A stretch of 64,000 bases of DNA from NCBI GenBank assembly GCA_003248655.1, contig QFPM01000013.1, forward strand, positions 1 to 64,000, in the 5' to 3' direction. Below are positions 42,135 to 49,868 of the stretch, piece by piece (position 1 is the first letter of the stretch; the number at the start of each line of letters is the position of its first letter). This DNA is from Microbacterium sp. Its GTDB lineage: Bacteria; Actinomycetota; Actinomycetes; Actinomycetales; Microbacteriaceae. The notes under the pieces are model-generated. The model made no database searches. It was not told the origin of the DNA and saw nothing but the letters and a program-made list of their open reading frames with translations. The position numbers and the translations under genes were made by a program.

Positions 42135-43280
42135 TCAGGGCCTCGCCGAGAGCCCCGTGATCAGCTCGGCGACGCGCCGCTGGTACGCGGCGGGCGCGTG
42201 CCGTTCGGCGGCGAGTCGGCGCGACGCCTCGACTCGATCGCGCAGGTGCGGCCAGCGTTCGATCATCGAGAGGAGCGCGTCGGCGATCGCGGTCGCCGAG
42301 TCGGGCTGGACGCGCAGGGCGGTGTCGATCCCCGCGGTCGCCTCGCGCAGCCCGGAGGTATCGGAGACGACGACGGGGCGCGCCGCCAGCACGCCCTCGA
42401 CGGCGGTGTTCCCGAACGGCTCGTCGAGGCGTGACGGCACGACGAGCACGTCATTGTCGGAGAGAAAGCCCCAGATGTCGGCGTGGAAGCCGCGCAGTGC
42501 CACGCGATCCTCGAGGTCTGCCGCCGCGATGGACTGCTCCATCGCCCGCACGTAGTCCTCGTAGCCCTCGAAGGCCGAGCCGACGATCTCGAGCGAAGCC
42601 GTCACGCCCCGCTCGGCGAGGAGGCGGACGGCATCGACGACGAGGTCGGGCCCCTTGCGCGGCGAGAGCCGACCGACGAAGAGCACGCGCAGCCCTCCGT
42701 CCAGCTCGGCGCGCGGCGGCGTCGGCCGGTCGGGTCCGGGAACCGCGTTGGCGACGACGACGGAGCGGCCGCCGAGCCGGCGATACGCAGAGGTCATGAC
42801 GTTCAGGCTGAACGTGCTGTTGACGAGAATCCTCCGCGCGAACAGCGCCGGCGCATAGAGGACGGCTTTCGTCACCCGCCCGGCCGACGCCTCGCCCTCG
42901 TGCACATGGAGGGCGACGGGCACGCGCCGCAGCCGCGCGAGCACGGGCCACACGGGGAGTGTGATGGTGCTGACGTACACGACGTCGGGTCGCGTCTGTC
43001 CGATCAGGCGCCACGCCGACCGCAGGCCACGCCACCCGGTGCGCAGCAGCTCGCCCCAGCCGGACGGGCGCATGAGGCGCTTGCGCAGCACGAACGCGTC
43101 GGCGACGGTGACCGTCGCGCCGGAGGTCCGCAGGGCGTCGGCGAGCGGACCCTCTCCGGGGAGCGCGACGACGACGCGTGCTCCCGAACCGACGAGGCCG
43201 ACGACGCTGTCCAGCAGCACCCGGTCCGACCCGTACATCTCGGCGCCCGGGTGCGCGACCAGAACCGTCGGCGAACTCAT
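42135..43280 (-). CDS. Glycosyltransferase family 4
   Basis: A 381-residue GT-B enzyme: VLVAHPGAEMYGSDRVLLDS at the N-terminus, RVLFVGRLSPRKGPDLVVDA for the donor half, and VVPSRLDEPFGNTAVEGVLAARPVVV split as E-x7-E (E in DEPFGNTAVE), the hallmark of retaining GT4 enzymes. ATG 43280 is preceded by CAGACT and 6 bases, compatible with a leaderless transcript. It is convergent with the BY-kinase gene, 33 bases apart, and divergent from the phosphatase gene. Sugar specificity unknown. Confidence 0.9.
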   Translation of the reverse strand: MSSPTVLVAHPGAEMYGSDRVLLDSVVGLVGSGARVVVALPGEGPLADALRTSGATVTVADAFVLRKRLMRPSGWGELLRTGWRGLRSAWRLIGQTRPDVVYVSTITLPVWPVLARLRRVPVALHVHEGEASAGRVTKAVLYAPALFARRILVNSTFSLNVMTSAYRRLGGRSVVVANAVPGPDRPTPPRAELDGGLRVLFVGRLSPRKGPDLVVDAVRLLAERGVTASLEIVGSAFEGYEDYVRAMEQSIAAADLEDRVALRGFHADIWGFLSDNDVLVVPSRLDEPFGNTAVEGVLAARPVVVSDTSGLREATAGIDTALRVQPDSATAIADALLSMIERWPHLRDRVEASRRLAAERHAPAAYQRRVAELITGLSARP

Positions 43281-43358
43281 CGTCTCAGTCTGGCAGACCC
43301 CGCCGCTGCCGCGTTCAGGGGCACGTGCCTCGTGCGCCATACTGCTGTGAGGAGGACC

Positions 43359-44009
43359 ATGTCACATCACCTGCTCTTCGTCTGCGCGGCCAACGTCTGC
43401 CGCTCCCCGCTGATGGAGCTGGCGTTCGCGTCGCTCGTCGCCGGAGCGGGTGAGGATGACGCGTGGACGCTGTCCAGCCGCGGGGTGTCCGTCGTGCAGG
43501 CCCACCGCATGTGTGCGATCGCCGCCGGTCTCACCGAGGGCACGGCCGCGCATGCATCCGTCGCCGACCACGTCTCGACGCAGCTCACCGATGTCGACGT
43601 GAAGGCGGGCGACCTCGTCATCGCCGCATCGCGCGATGAGCGGGCGGCGATCGCGCGCATGGTGCCGGCGTCGCGCACGTACACGTTCACCCTCAAGGAG
43701 GCGGTGTCTCTGGGCGCGCTCGCATTCGACCCTCAGGAGCGCGAGCGTGTCGCGGCGAACACGGCGGACGGTCTGACCCTCTCCGCCTATGCGGAGCTGC
43801 TCCACCAGCGCCGGGGACGCGTCGCGGTGGCCCCTCGCGGGCGGGCGAACGCGCCGCGTCTGCCGTGGGCGTCCTCCGATGACCCGCAGGACATCCCCGA
43901 CGTCCATCACGGCAGTGTGCGCCGCCACCAGAAGACGCTCCGGAGCGTGCGCGATCTCGTCGGCACCCTGCACGAGCAGACGACGCGCTTCCTTCTGGCC
44001 GGAGGCTGA
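43359..44009 (+). CDS. Low-molecular-weight protein-tyrosine phosphatase
   Basis: A 216-residue cytoplasmic phosphatase. The P-loop CAANVCRS (C9-X5-R15) follows a short strand, and the C-terminal general acid is in DDPQDIPDVHHG. It is longer than the 150-160 residues typical of the family, with an insertion around 130-165 (HQRRGRVAVAPRGRANAPRL). Relatives dephosphorylate the tyrosine cluster of BY-kinases and so control polymer export. ATG 43359 has GAGGAGG 3-4 bases upstream. Confidence 0.92.
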   Translation: MSHHLLFVCAANVCRSPLMELAFASLVAGAGEDDAWTLSSRGVSVVQAHRMCAIAAGLTEGTAAHASVADHVSTQLTDVDVKAGDLVIAASRDERAAIARMVPASRTYTFTLKEAVSLGALAFDPQERERVAANTADGLTLSAYAELLHQRRGRVAVAPRGRANAPRLPWASSDDPQDIPDVHHGSVRRHQKTLRSVRDLVGTLHEQTTRFLLAGG

Positions 44010-44027
44010 GCGGGCCCGGTTCTGTCG

Positions 44028-45224
44028 CTATGCGCGCGGGCGCCGACGCGCCCTGCGGGCGGCGGGGTGCACCGATTCGCCCCGCGCGAGGCGCTGGGCG
44101 AGGCTCTCGTAGCCGAGCGCCACGTCGGACCAGCGGAACTCGCGGGCCGCTCGCTCGCGCGCCGCATCGCCCAGCGCCCTCGCGTGCGCGGGATCGTCTT
44201 CGAGTTCGGAGTACTGCCGCGCGACGTCGTCGGAGGTCGTGAAGAACCAGCCGCTGTCGTCCAGGACCTCGCGGTTGAAGTTCACGTCGTACGCCGCGAC
44301 CGCCGTTCCGGCGCCCATCGCGCGCAGCAGCGAAGGATTGGTGCCGCCCACCGAGTGCCCGTGCAGGTAGGTCAGGGCGTGCACGTACAGCGCGTCGAGG
44401 AGGCCCTGGTCGTAGATGCCCCCGACAAGGCGGATGCGGGGGTCGCCGTCCGCGGCGGCGGAGATCCGCTGGGTGTACTCGGCGGCGTACGGCGCTGAGC
44501 CGACGACGACCAGCGGCAGTCGGGCTGTGCTCGCGCGGAATCCCTCGACGATCTCCCGCACATGGTTCTCGGGCTCGAACCGCGCGACCACGAGATGATA
44601 GGCGCCGGGCTCGAGTCCCATCGCCTCGACTCCCGCCGTAGGCGCATCGTGCAGGAGGGGGGCTCCGTAGCGGAGCACCTCGGTCGCGACGTCGAACTCG
44701 TCCGTGTAGTAGTCGGCGATCCCCGGGGCATCCGCGATCAGCGCATCGGCGTTGCGCACGCCGAACTCCTCCGCCCATCGGTAGTACTCGCGACCGCGAC
44801 GGCCCCACTTCGAGCGACGCCACTCCAATCCGTCCATGTGCAGAGCGGTCGGGATGCCCCGGGCTCGCAGCAGGGGCAGGAACGGCGAGTTCGCGGCGTT
44901 GAAGACGAGCGCGACGTCGGGCCGGGCGCGGGTGACCGCGTGGACCGTGGAGAGGGCGGAATGGCTGAGCGTTTCGAGCGCCTTCTGCCGCACTGCAGGG
45001 AGGGTGACGCGCCGCATCCCCAGGTGGTATGCGCTCCCGTCACCGGCCTCGCGGCCGTACACCAGCACGGAATGACCGCGCTCGACGAGCCTCCGTCCCA
45101 CCTCCTCCACGGCGGTCTCGAATCCTCCGTACGCGGCGGGAACGCCGCGCGTGCCGATCATTGCGATGCGGAGGGGGCGGGGTTCCTCTCCGTTCGAGCG
45201 GCGGTCTCCCGTCTCCACAGTCAT
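44028..45224 (-). CDS. GT4 glycosyltransferase with DUF1972-type N-terminus
   Basis: A 398-residue GT-B enzyme. IGTRGVPAAYGGFETAVEEV is the DUF1972 signature of rhamnosyltransferase-like proteins; HMDGLEWRRSKWGRRG and YHLVVARFEPENHVREIVEG follow, and GHSVGGTNPSLLRAMGAG is the donor-site segment. ATG 45224 lies 4 bases after the stop of the initiating transferase gene, so the two form a unit. It probably adds the second or a rhamnose-type sugar. Confidence 0.9.
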   Translation of the reverse strand: MTVETGDRRSNGEEPRPLRIAMIGTRGVPAAYGGFETAVEEVGRRLVERGHSVLVYGREAGDGSAYHLGMRRVTLPAVRQKALETLSHSALSTVHAVTRARPDVALVFNAANSPFLPLLRARGIPTALHMDGLEWRRSKWGRRGREYYRWAEEFGVRNADALIADAPGIADYYTDEFDVATEVLRYGAPLLHDAPTAGVEAMGLEPGAYHLVVARFEPENHVREIVEGFRASTARLPLVVVGSAPYAAEYTQRISAAADGDPRIRLVGGIYDQGLLDALYVHALTYLHGHSVGGTNPSLLRAMGAGTAVAAYDVNFNREVLDDSGWFFTTSDDVARQYSELEDDPAHARALGDAARERAAREFRWSDVALGYESLAQRLARGESVHPAARRARRRPRA

Positions 45225-45228
45225 CGGT

Positions 45229-46758
45229 TCAGTATGCACCTTCGGGCTTGACCATGACCTTGACCGTGCGCCACATGATCCTGATGTCATCCCACGCCGA
45301 CCAGTTCTCGACGTAGCGGAGGTCGAGGCGCACGCTCTCGTCCCAGGACAGGTCGCTGCGACCGCCCACCTGCCAGGGGCCGGTGATGCCCGGCTTGATG
45401 TAGAGCCGGCGGTACACGGATCCGTCGTAGGTCGTGACCTCGGCGGGCAGCGGCGGACGCGGACCGACGACGCTCATGTCGCCCCGGAGCACGTTCCAGA
45501 ACTGCGGGACCTCATCGAGCGAGAAGCGGCGAAGGATCTGGCCGACACGAGTGACCCGCGGGTCGTGCTTGAGCTTGAACAGCGGACCCGAGCCCTCATT
45601 GGCCTCGAGGAGGGCGGCGAGCTGCTGCTCGGCATCCACTCGCATCGAGCGGAACTTGAGCATGCGGAACTCGCGTCCGTCACGGCCGACGCGCAGCTGG
45701 TGGAAGAACGCCGGACCCGGGTCGTCGATCTTGATGAGCGTCGCGATGACCAGCGCGAACGGCGCGAAGGCGAGCAGGGCGAGGCCCGAAACCAGGATGT
45801 CGAGCGCGCGCTTGAAGATGTAGGCGCTTCCGTCGAACCGCGGAATGCGAACGTGGATGAGCGGCATGCCCTCGACGGGGCGCAGCGACATGCGCGGACC
45901 GGCGACGTCGGCGATCCGGCTCGACAGCACGACCTCGGCCGAGGTTCCCTCGAGCGACCACGCGAGCCGCTTGACGAAGTCGGGGTCGCCGACCGGCTGG
46001 CTCGCGACCACGATCGTGTCGGCGCGCAGGGCAGTCGCGGTGAGGCTGGCCGAGTCGGCCCCGTGCGTCACGGGGTAGATGTGGCCGTCGACGACGAGGT
46101 GCGGCGGGGCCTCGTCGAGGATCGTGGTGCCGACGACGGCGTAGCCGAGCCGGCCCTCGTGGCCGAGCGTGCGCAGAGCGTACTCGACGTCGTCACGAGC
46201 GCCCACGACGACCGTGCGCGATGAGTAGCGCCCGAACGCCCGCTGGTGGACCAGCCAACGGCGCCACAGCCAGCGCGTCCAGGTGAGGGCGATGATTCCC
46301 GCGGGCAGCGCGATGTAGAGCTGCGTGCGGATGCCCTCCCACTCGAAGAGCACGAAGACGATCGCGAGGATGCCGAAGGAGAGCCCCGTCGCGTGCGCGA
46401 CGCGCTTGTACTCCGTCGAGCCCGCGCCAAGGATGAGCGGGTCTCGCGTGTTGAACAGGCTCAGGGTGACGAGCCAGATGAGAGCGGTGCACAGCGGCAC
46501 GCGCACGAGCAGCCACGGGTCGCCCGCGAGAACCCCTGGGGTCGTCGCCAGCAGCGAGAGCGTCGAGGCGAGCATGCACGAGAGCATGACCACCGCGATG
46601 TCGCTGGTGCGCAGAAGCGCACGAAAGCGTCGCTCCCACTGCTGACGACTTGCCAGTACTGCAGAACTGCGCGGCGACACCATCGTGTCGCCTCGCACTG
46701 CCCGAGAGCCGAAGCTCGGCAGTTGGAGAGCCGGCGCGACCTCGTCGATCGCGCTCAT
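45229..46758 (-). CDS. Initiating polyprenyl-phosphate sugar-1-phosphate transferase
   Basis: A 509-residue membrane enzyme of the WbaP/CpsE type that loads the first sugar-1-phosphate on undecaprenyl phosphate. Four to five N-terminal transmembrane helices (about 45-175) precede a Rossmann-like central domain (RTVVVGARDDVEYALRTLG). The catalytic bacterial-sugar-transferase domain runs from about 305: FKRALDILVSGLALL, DDPGPAFFHQLRVGRDG, MLKFRSMRVDAEQ, LRRFSLDEVPQFWNVLRGDM, VGPRPPLPAEV and KPGITGPWQVGGRS. Its ATG overlaps the stop of an 11-residue leader ORF. The promoter is probably the TAGAGT at 46914-46919, giving a leader of about 150 bases. Confidence 0.95.
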   Translation of the reverse strand: MSAIDEVAPALQLPSFGSRAVRGDTMVSPRSSAVLASRQQWERRFRALLRTSDIAVVMLSCMLASTLSLLATTPGVLAGDPWLLVRVPLCTALIWLVTLSLFNTRDPLILGAGSTEYKRVAHATGLSFGILAIVFVLFEWEGIRTQLYIALPAGIIALTWTRWLWRRWLVHQRAFGRYSSRTVVVGARDDVEYALRTLGHEGRLGYAVVGTTILDEAPPHLVVDGHIYPVTHGADSASLTATALRADTIVVASQPVGDPDFVKRLAWSLEGTSAEVVLSSRIADVAGPRMSLRPVEGMPLIHVRIPRFDGSAYIFKRALDILVSGLALLAFAPFALVIATLIKIDDPGPAFFHQLRVGRDGREFRMLKFRSMRVDAEQQLAALLEANEGSGPLFKLKHDPRVTRVGQILRRFSLDEVPQFWNVLRGDMSVVGPRPPLPAEVTTYDGSVYRRLYIKPGITGPWQVGGRSDLSWDESVRLDLRYVENWSAWDDIRIMWRTVKVMVKPEGAY

Positions 46759-46790
46759 CGCGCTGCTCCACAGACAATACGTGTCCGCAT
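46755..46790 (-). CDS. Leader peptide MRTRIVCGAAR before the initiating transferase
   Basis: The 11-codon frame starts at ATG 46790, behind the GCTGGGGGGC motif (46795-46804, 4 bases away), and its TGA overlaps the transferase ATG (ATGA). The transferase has only a weak ribosome site of its own (TGGAG), so its translation may depend on termination of this ORF. No homologue is known to me. Confidence 0.42.
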   Translation of the reverse strand: MRTRIVCGAAR

Positions 46791-46913
46791 GTATGCCCCC
46801 CAGCAGACTTGCGCATCACAGCAGACGCCGAAGCGCCTGCTTCCCCCAGAGAACGCCTGGATCCCCCCGGATCGCGCGACGTCCCCACACGTTTCGCGCT
46901 GCGTTCGTCAGTA

Positions 46914-46919
46914 ACTCTA
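46914..46919 (-). promoter_or_regulatory. -10 box (TAGAGT) for the initiating transferase
   Basis: TAGAGT on the minus strand is the best -10 candidate upstream of the leader ORF; the implied leader is about 115 bases to the ORF and 150 to the transferase. The same hexamer precedes the nucleotidyltransferase gene (14436-14441). Confidence 0.38.
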
Positions 46920-47091
46920 GCGCGTCGGGAGGGGCGGCGCGAGTTCCGTTTGTTAACTCGGCGTAAAACCGCGGTTCATCTCTCCGCTGGCCGCGGTCTC
47001 AGCGATCGGTGCGCACGTCGGGCTGTTCCCGGTCGGGGGTCACGCCGGCGGCGAGAGAACCACCAGCCAGCCGAACCGGCATCCGCTAGAG

Positions 47092-47123
47092 CCGTTTCGA
47101 CTCGCTTCGCTCGCTCAACGACC
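47092..47123 (-). repeat. REP-like palindromic element
   Basis: On the minus strand: GGTCGTTGAGCGAGCGAAGC followed by GAGTCGAAACGG. The inner stem GCGAGCGAAGCGAG folds on itself. The outer ends match the elements at 115-157 and 5372-5411. It lies between the tRNA operon end and the transferase leader. Confidence 0.62.
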
Positions 47124-47154
47124 GGGGGTCGGAGCCTCGCACCAGGGAAGAGCA

Positions 47155-47188
47155 AAACCCCCGCCATGTAGAAGCTAGGCGAGGGTTT
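47155..47188 (-). terminator. Terminator of the tRNA operon
   Basis: The minus-strand stem AAACCCTCGCC / GGCGGGGGTTT (one wobble) has a 12-base loop and lies 28 bases after the end of tRNA-Phe. Confidence 0.75.
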
Positions 47189-47215
47189 CTGGGACCGTTG
47201 TAACGACGATCCGTG

Positions 47216-47288
47216 TGGCTCCGACGGGCGTCGATCCCGTGACCTCACGATTTTCAGTCGTGCGCTCTACCAACTGAGCTACAGAGCC
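47216..47288 (-). tRNA. tRNA-Phe (GAA)
   Basis: 73 bases. Acceptor GGCTCTG pairs with CGGAGCC, discriminator A; D-arm AGCTCAGTTGGTAGAGC; anticodon loop CTGAAAA reads GAA; T-arm with GGATCGACGCC in place of the usual GGTTCGAATCC. No CCA is encoded. Confidence 0.95.
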
Positions 47289-47298
47289 GCGGGGCCGA

Positions 47299-47328
47299 AT
47301 CGCGCCGCAAAGCGGCTTCTCGACCACC
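47299..47328 (-). repeat. Partial REP-like element in the tRNA spacer
   Basis: On the minus strand GGTGGTCGAG leads into a short stem CCGC-TTT-GCGG and then GCGATT; the closing TATCGAGACC is degraded. It sits between tRNA-Phe and tRNA-Asp. Confidence 0.4.
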
Positions 47329-47357
47329 GGCTATCCGGGGCTGTCGCTCCGAATGAG

Positions 47358-47431
47358 CGACCCTGACGGGACTTGAACCCGCGACCTCCGCCGTGACAGG
47401 GCGGCACGCTAACCAACTGCGCTACAGGGCC
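47358..47431 (-). tRNA. tRNA-Asp (GTC)
   Basis: 74 bases. Acceptor GGCCCTG pairs with CAGGGTC (one G-T), discriminator G; D-arm AGCGCAGTTGGTTAGCGT; anticodon loop CTGTCAC reads GTC; T-loop GGTTCAAGTCC. No CCA is encoded. Confidence 0.95.
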
Positions 47432-47458
47432 ATGCTTGTGAAGTTGTGTGCCGGAGAG

Positions 47459-47531
47459 TGACCCCAACGGGATTCGAACCCGTGCTACCGCCGTGAAAGG
47501 GCGGCGTCCTAGGCCGCTAAACGATGGGGCC
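47459..47531 (-). tRNA. tRNA-Glu (TTC)
   Basis: 73 bases. Acceptor GGCCCCA pairs with TGGGGTC, discriminator A; anticodon loop CTTTCAC reads TTC; T-arm CGGGTTCGAATCCCG. First gene of the Glu-Asp-Phe operon. No CCA is encoded. Confidence 0.95.
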
Positions 47532-47549
47532 GAGCGAACCCGAAGGCTC

Positions 47550-47578
47550 ATTCTTACCGACGCCCAAGCATACGCAAC
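47550..47578 (-). promoter_or_regulatory. Probable promoter of the tRNA operon
   Basis: On the minus strand TTGCGT (47573-47578) and TAAGAAT (47550-47556) are 16 bases apart and about 20 bases before tRNA-Glu. The plus-strand remainder of 47532-47764 holds the leader of the peptidase gene and shows no other gene. Confidence 0.45.
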
Positions 47579-47764
47579 ACCCCATCAAATGGGAAATCGG
47601 TGGCGTGGGCTCCGGCGTCTCGCGCGACGCGCGGGAATGATGAGAAGAACCCCGGATGCCCAGAAGTCCTTCGACATCGGTGGTGATGTTGTTAGTGTGA
47701 CAGATGGTGCCATTGTGAAACCCGGTGCCACCGCTCAAACCAACCCGACGAGAGGTGAAGCGCG

Positions 47765-49120
47765 GTGATGGACGAAGCCACCCCCGCGGAGGACTGCGGT
47801 TGCGCGCCGAGCCCGCGCGAACTTCAGCGCCTGCGCAACCCCCTCTCACGCCGGACGGCGCTCGGAATCGGTGGCCTCGGCATCCTGGGCATCGGTGCGC
47901 TCGCATCCGGTCTCGCTTCGGCGGCGTTCGCGGCGGACTACCCCTCGTGGGACGACGTGCAGCGCGCGAAGAACAACGAGGCGGCGAAGGCCCAAGAGGT
48001 CACGCGCATCGAGGGTCTCATCAACTCCCTGCAGGCGGATGTCGCGGCCAAGCAGGCGATCGCGGAGCAGCTCGCCGGCGAGTATGCCGCAGCCCAAGAG
48101 GCGTACGAGACGGCCGCCGCTCAAGCTGACGACCTGCAGGCACAGGCTGACGCCGAGCGCGTGCGAGCGGACGAGACGGCGCAGAAGCTCGGCCGCCTCG
48201 CGGCGCAGCAGTACCGCTCGGGCGGCGACGACGCCGCGCTCGAGCTCTTCTTCTCGGGCTCGGCGGCGACGGCCGACGACCTGCTCGCCAAGCTCGGCAC
48301 CATGGACCGCCTCGTCGCGGCCAACCAGGGCGTCTACGCCGACGCGGTGAGCGCGCGCGACAACGCGCAGAACCTGCTCGACCAGGCGAGCGTCGCGCGC
48401 GAAGAGCGCGACCGCCTGCAGAAAGAAGCCGAGCAGAAGATGCTCGCCGCGCAGGATGCCGCGGCCGCAGCCCAAGTCGCCCTCGACGCGCAGACCGAGA
48501 ACCTCGGCACGCTCCAGGCGCAGTTGGCCGCGCTCAAGGACACGACGGCCAAGACGATCGCCGACTACCAGGCCGGCGTCGAAGAGCGCCGCCGCCAGGA
48601 AGAGGCCCGCCGCAAGGCCGAAGAAGAGGCGCGACGCAAGGCCGCCGAAGAAGCCGCCGCAGCGGCCGGTAGCGGTGGCGGAGGCTCGGGCGGCCAGGCC
48701 GGCTCCGGCGGCTGGGTGCGCCCGGCATCCGGCTACATCAGCTCGTGGTACGGCAACCGCGGCACGATCTGCGGCAACGGATACTGCACGACCGGTCACC
48801 GCGGAATCGACTTCGCCACGAGTTGCTGGTCGCCGATCTACGCCGCTGCCTCGGGCCGTGTCATCCTCGCGCAGAAGCTCAGCTCGTGGGGCAACTACGT
48901 CAAAATCCAGCACGGCGACGGCACGGTCACCGCCTACGCGCACATCGCCGACGGCGGATACAACGTCGGCGTCGGCCAGTCGGTCGGCGCGGGCCAGGTC
49001 ATCGCATACGTCGGCAACACCGGCGCATCCAGCGGATGCCACCTGCACTTCGAAGTCTGGATCGGCGCCGACCGCATCGACCCCGCGCCGTTCTTGCGCG
49101 CGCGGGGCATTTCAGTCTGA
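47765..49120 (+). CDS. Secreted M23 (LytM-type) peptidase with coiled-coil domain
   Basis: A 451-residue secreted peptidoglycan hydrolase-like protein. The N-terminus carries a twin-arginine-like signal (LSRRTALGIGGLGILGIGAL) ending near AAFA, then a long alpha-helical coiled coil (about 60-305; many Glu/Ala/Gln heptads, ending RRRQEEARRKAEEEARRKAA), a Gly/Ser linker and the M23 domain (about 325-451). Zinc ligands and catalytic residues are in GHRGIDFA (H-x3-D) and GCHLHFEVW (HLH). This layout is that of cell-wall endopeptidases and EnvC/NlpD-like activators; with all ligands present it may be active. GTG 47765 has AGAGG 9 bases upstream; ATG 47768 is the next option. It is divergent from the tRNA operon. 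Confidence 0.9.
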   Translation: MMDEATPAEDCGCAPSPRELQRLRNPLSRRTALGIGGLGILGIGALASGLASAAFAADYPSWDDVQRAKNNEAAKAQEVTRIEGLINSLQADVAAKQAIAEQLAGEYAAAQEAYETAAAQADDLQAQADAERVRADETAQKLGRLAAQQYRSGGDDAALELFFSGSAATADDLLAKLGTMDRLVAANQGVYADAVSARDNAQNLLDQASVAREERDRLQKEAEQKMLAAQDAAAAAQVALDAQTENLGTLQAQLAALKDTTAKTIADYQAGVEERRRQEEARRKAEEEARRKAAEEAAAAAGSGGGGSGGQAGSGGWVRPASGYISSWYGNRGTICGNGYCTTGHRGIDFATSCWSPIYAAASGRVILAQKLSSWGNYVKIQHGDGTVTAYAHIADGGYNVGVGQSVGAGQVIAYVGNTGASSGCHLHFEVWIGADRIDPAPFLRARGISV

Positions 49121-49150
49121 CGCCCGCCCGGCGTAGCGTCAGCCCGTCGC

Positions 49151-49684
49151 TCAGATGGTCTTGGGGGAGTGACCCTCGCCCTGCGTCGCGGTCTCGCCGC
49201 CCTCATCCTGGAAGCGCACGATCGCCTCGGCGATGAGGCGCTCGGCCTCGGCGGCATCCGCCCACTCATCGACCTTGACCCACTTGCCGGGCTCGAGGTC
49301 CTTGTAGTGCTCGAAGAAGTGGCCGATCTCGCCCTTCGTCCACTCGTCGAGGTCGCCGACATCCTGGATGTGCGCCCAGCGCGGGTCCTTCGCGAGCACC
49401 GCCACGACCTTGTCGTCGCCGCCGGCTTCGTCGCTCATCTTGAGCACGCCGACGGGCCGGACCTTCGCGAGGATTCCCGGGTACAGGTCGCGGTCGAGGA
49501 GCACGAGCACATCGAGCGGGTCGCCGTCTTCGCCGAGCGTGTCTTCGAAGAAGCCGTAGTTGGCGGGGTAGCCCATCGGCGTGAACAGCACGCGGTCGAG
49601 GAAGACCCGGCCGGTGCCGTGGTCGACCTCGTACTTGACCCGGCTGCCGCGCGGGATCTCGATGACGGCGTCGTATGCGCCCAT
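49151..49684 (-). CDS. ppa: Inorganic pyrophosphatase
   Basis: A 177-residue family I soluble pyrophosphatase, hydrolysing diphosphate to two phosphates in the cytoplasm. It has IEIPRGSRVKYEVDHGTG at the N-terminus, FTPMGYPANYGFFEDTLGED, and the metal-binding DGDPLDVLVLLD. The C-terminal extension GETATQGEGHSPKTI is not part of the core. ATG 49684 has AGGAG 7 bases upstream; a TAGGCT -10 box lies about 40 bases upstream. Divergent from tilS, with a large palindrome between them. Confidence 0.97.
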   Translation of the reverse strand: MGAYDAVIEIPRGSRVKYEVDHGTGRVFLDRVLFTPMGYPANYGFFEDTLGEDGDPLDVLVLLDRDLYPGILAKVRPVGVLKMSDEAGGDDKVVAVLAKDPRWAHIQDVGDLDEWTKGEIGHFFEHYKDLEPGKWVKVDEWADAAEAERLIAEAIVRFQDEGGETATQGEGHSPKTI

Positions 49685-49755
49685 GGGGTGCTCCTTCGGA
49701 AAGTCTGCGGATTGCCGCGTCAAGCCTAGTCGGGGCGCGGTGCGCCCACAGAGCG

Positions 49756-49832
49756 GGCGCATAACTCAGGCAGAACCCGGTCGAACCGCGTGTCGCGAGC
49801 CTAGATCGCCCGATCTGCCTGAGTTATGCGCC
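49756..49832. repeat. Large palindrome between divergent ppa and tilS
   Basis: A perfect 19-base inverted pair: GCGCATAACTCAGGCAGA at 49757-49774 and its complement at 49814-49831, plus one more G-C pair outside. The loop is 39 bases. The genes are divergent, so it is not a terminator for either; it could be a mobile or structural repeat, or a shared operator. Confidence 0.75.
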
Positions 49833-49855
49833 GGGTAGCACGGCGCATGCCCCGG

Positions 49856-49861
49856 TACCGT
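49856..49861 (+). promoter_or_regulatory. -10 box (TACCGT) for tilS
   Basis: TACCGT is followed by 7 bases and GTG 49869, the leaderless arrangement; it favours GTG 49869 over GTG 49860, which would overlap the box. Confidence 0.42.
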
Positions 49862-49868
49862 GGATGCC

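Larger units (their letters stand above)
46791..47214. other. Gene-free stretch: transferase leader, repeat, tRNA terminator
   Basis: No gene is supported here. It holds the long leader of the initiating transferase with a TAGAGT -10 box at 46914-46919 (minus), the REP-like element at 47092-47123 and the terminator of the tRNA operon at 47155-47188. The part 46960-47090 shows only a weak CCGCGG inverted pair. Confidence 0.6.

Noticed and set aside
46976..47248. Possible small gene upstream of the tRNA operon on the minus strand
   Set aside because: The frame overlaps the tRNA-Phe gene, its terminator and a repeat; it has no ribosome site and no recognisable domain.
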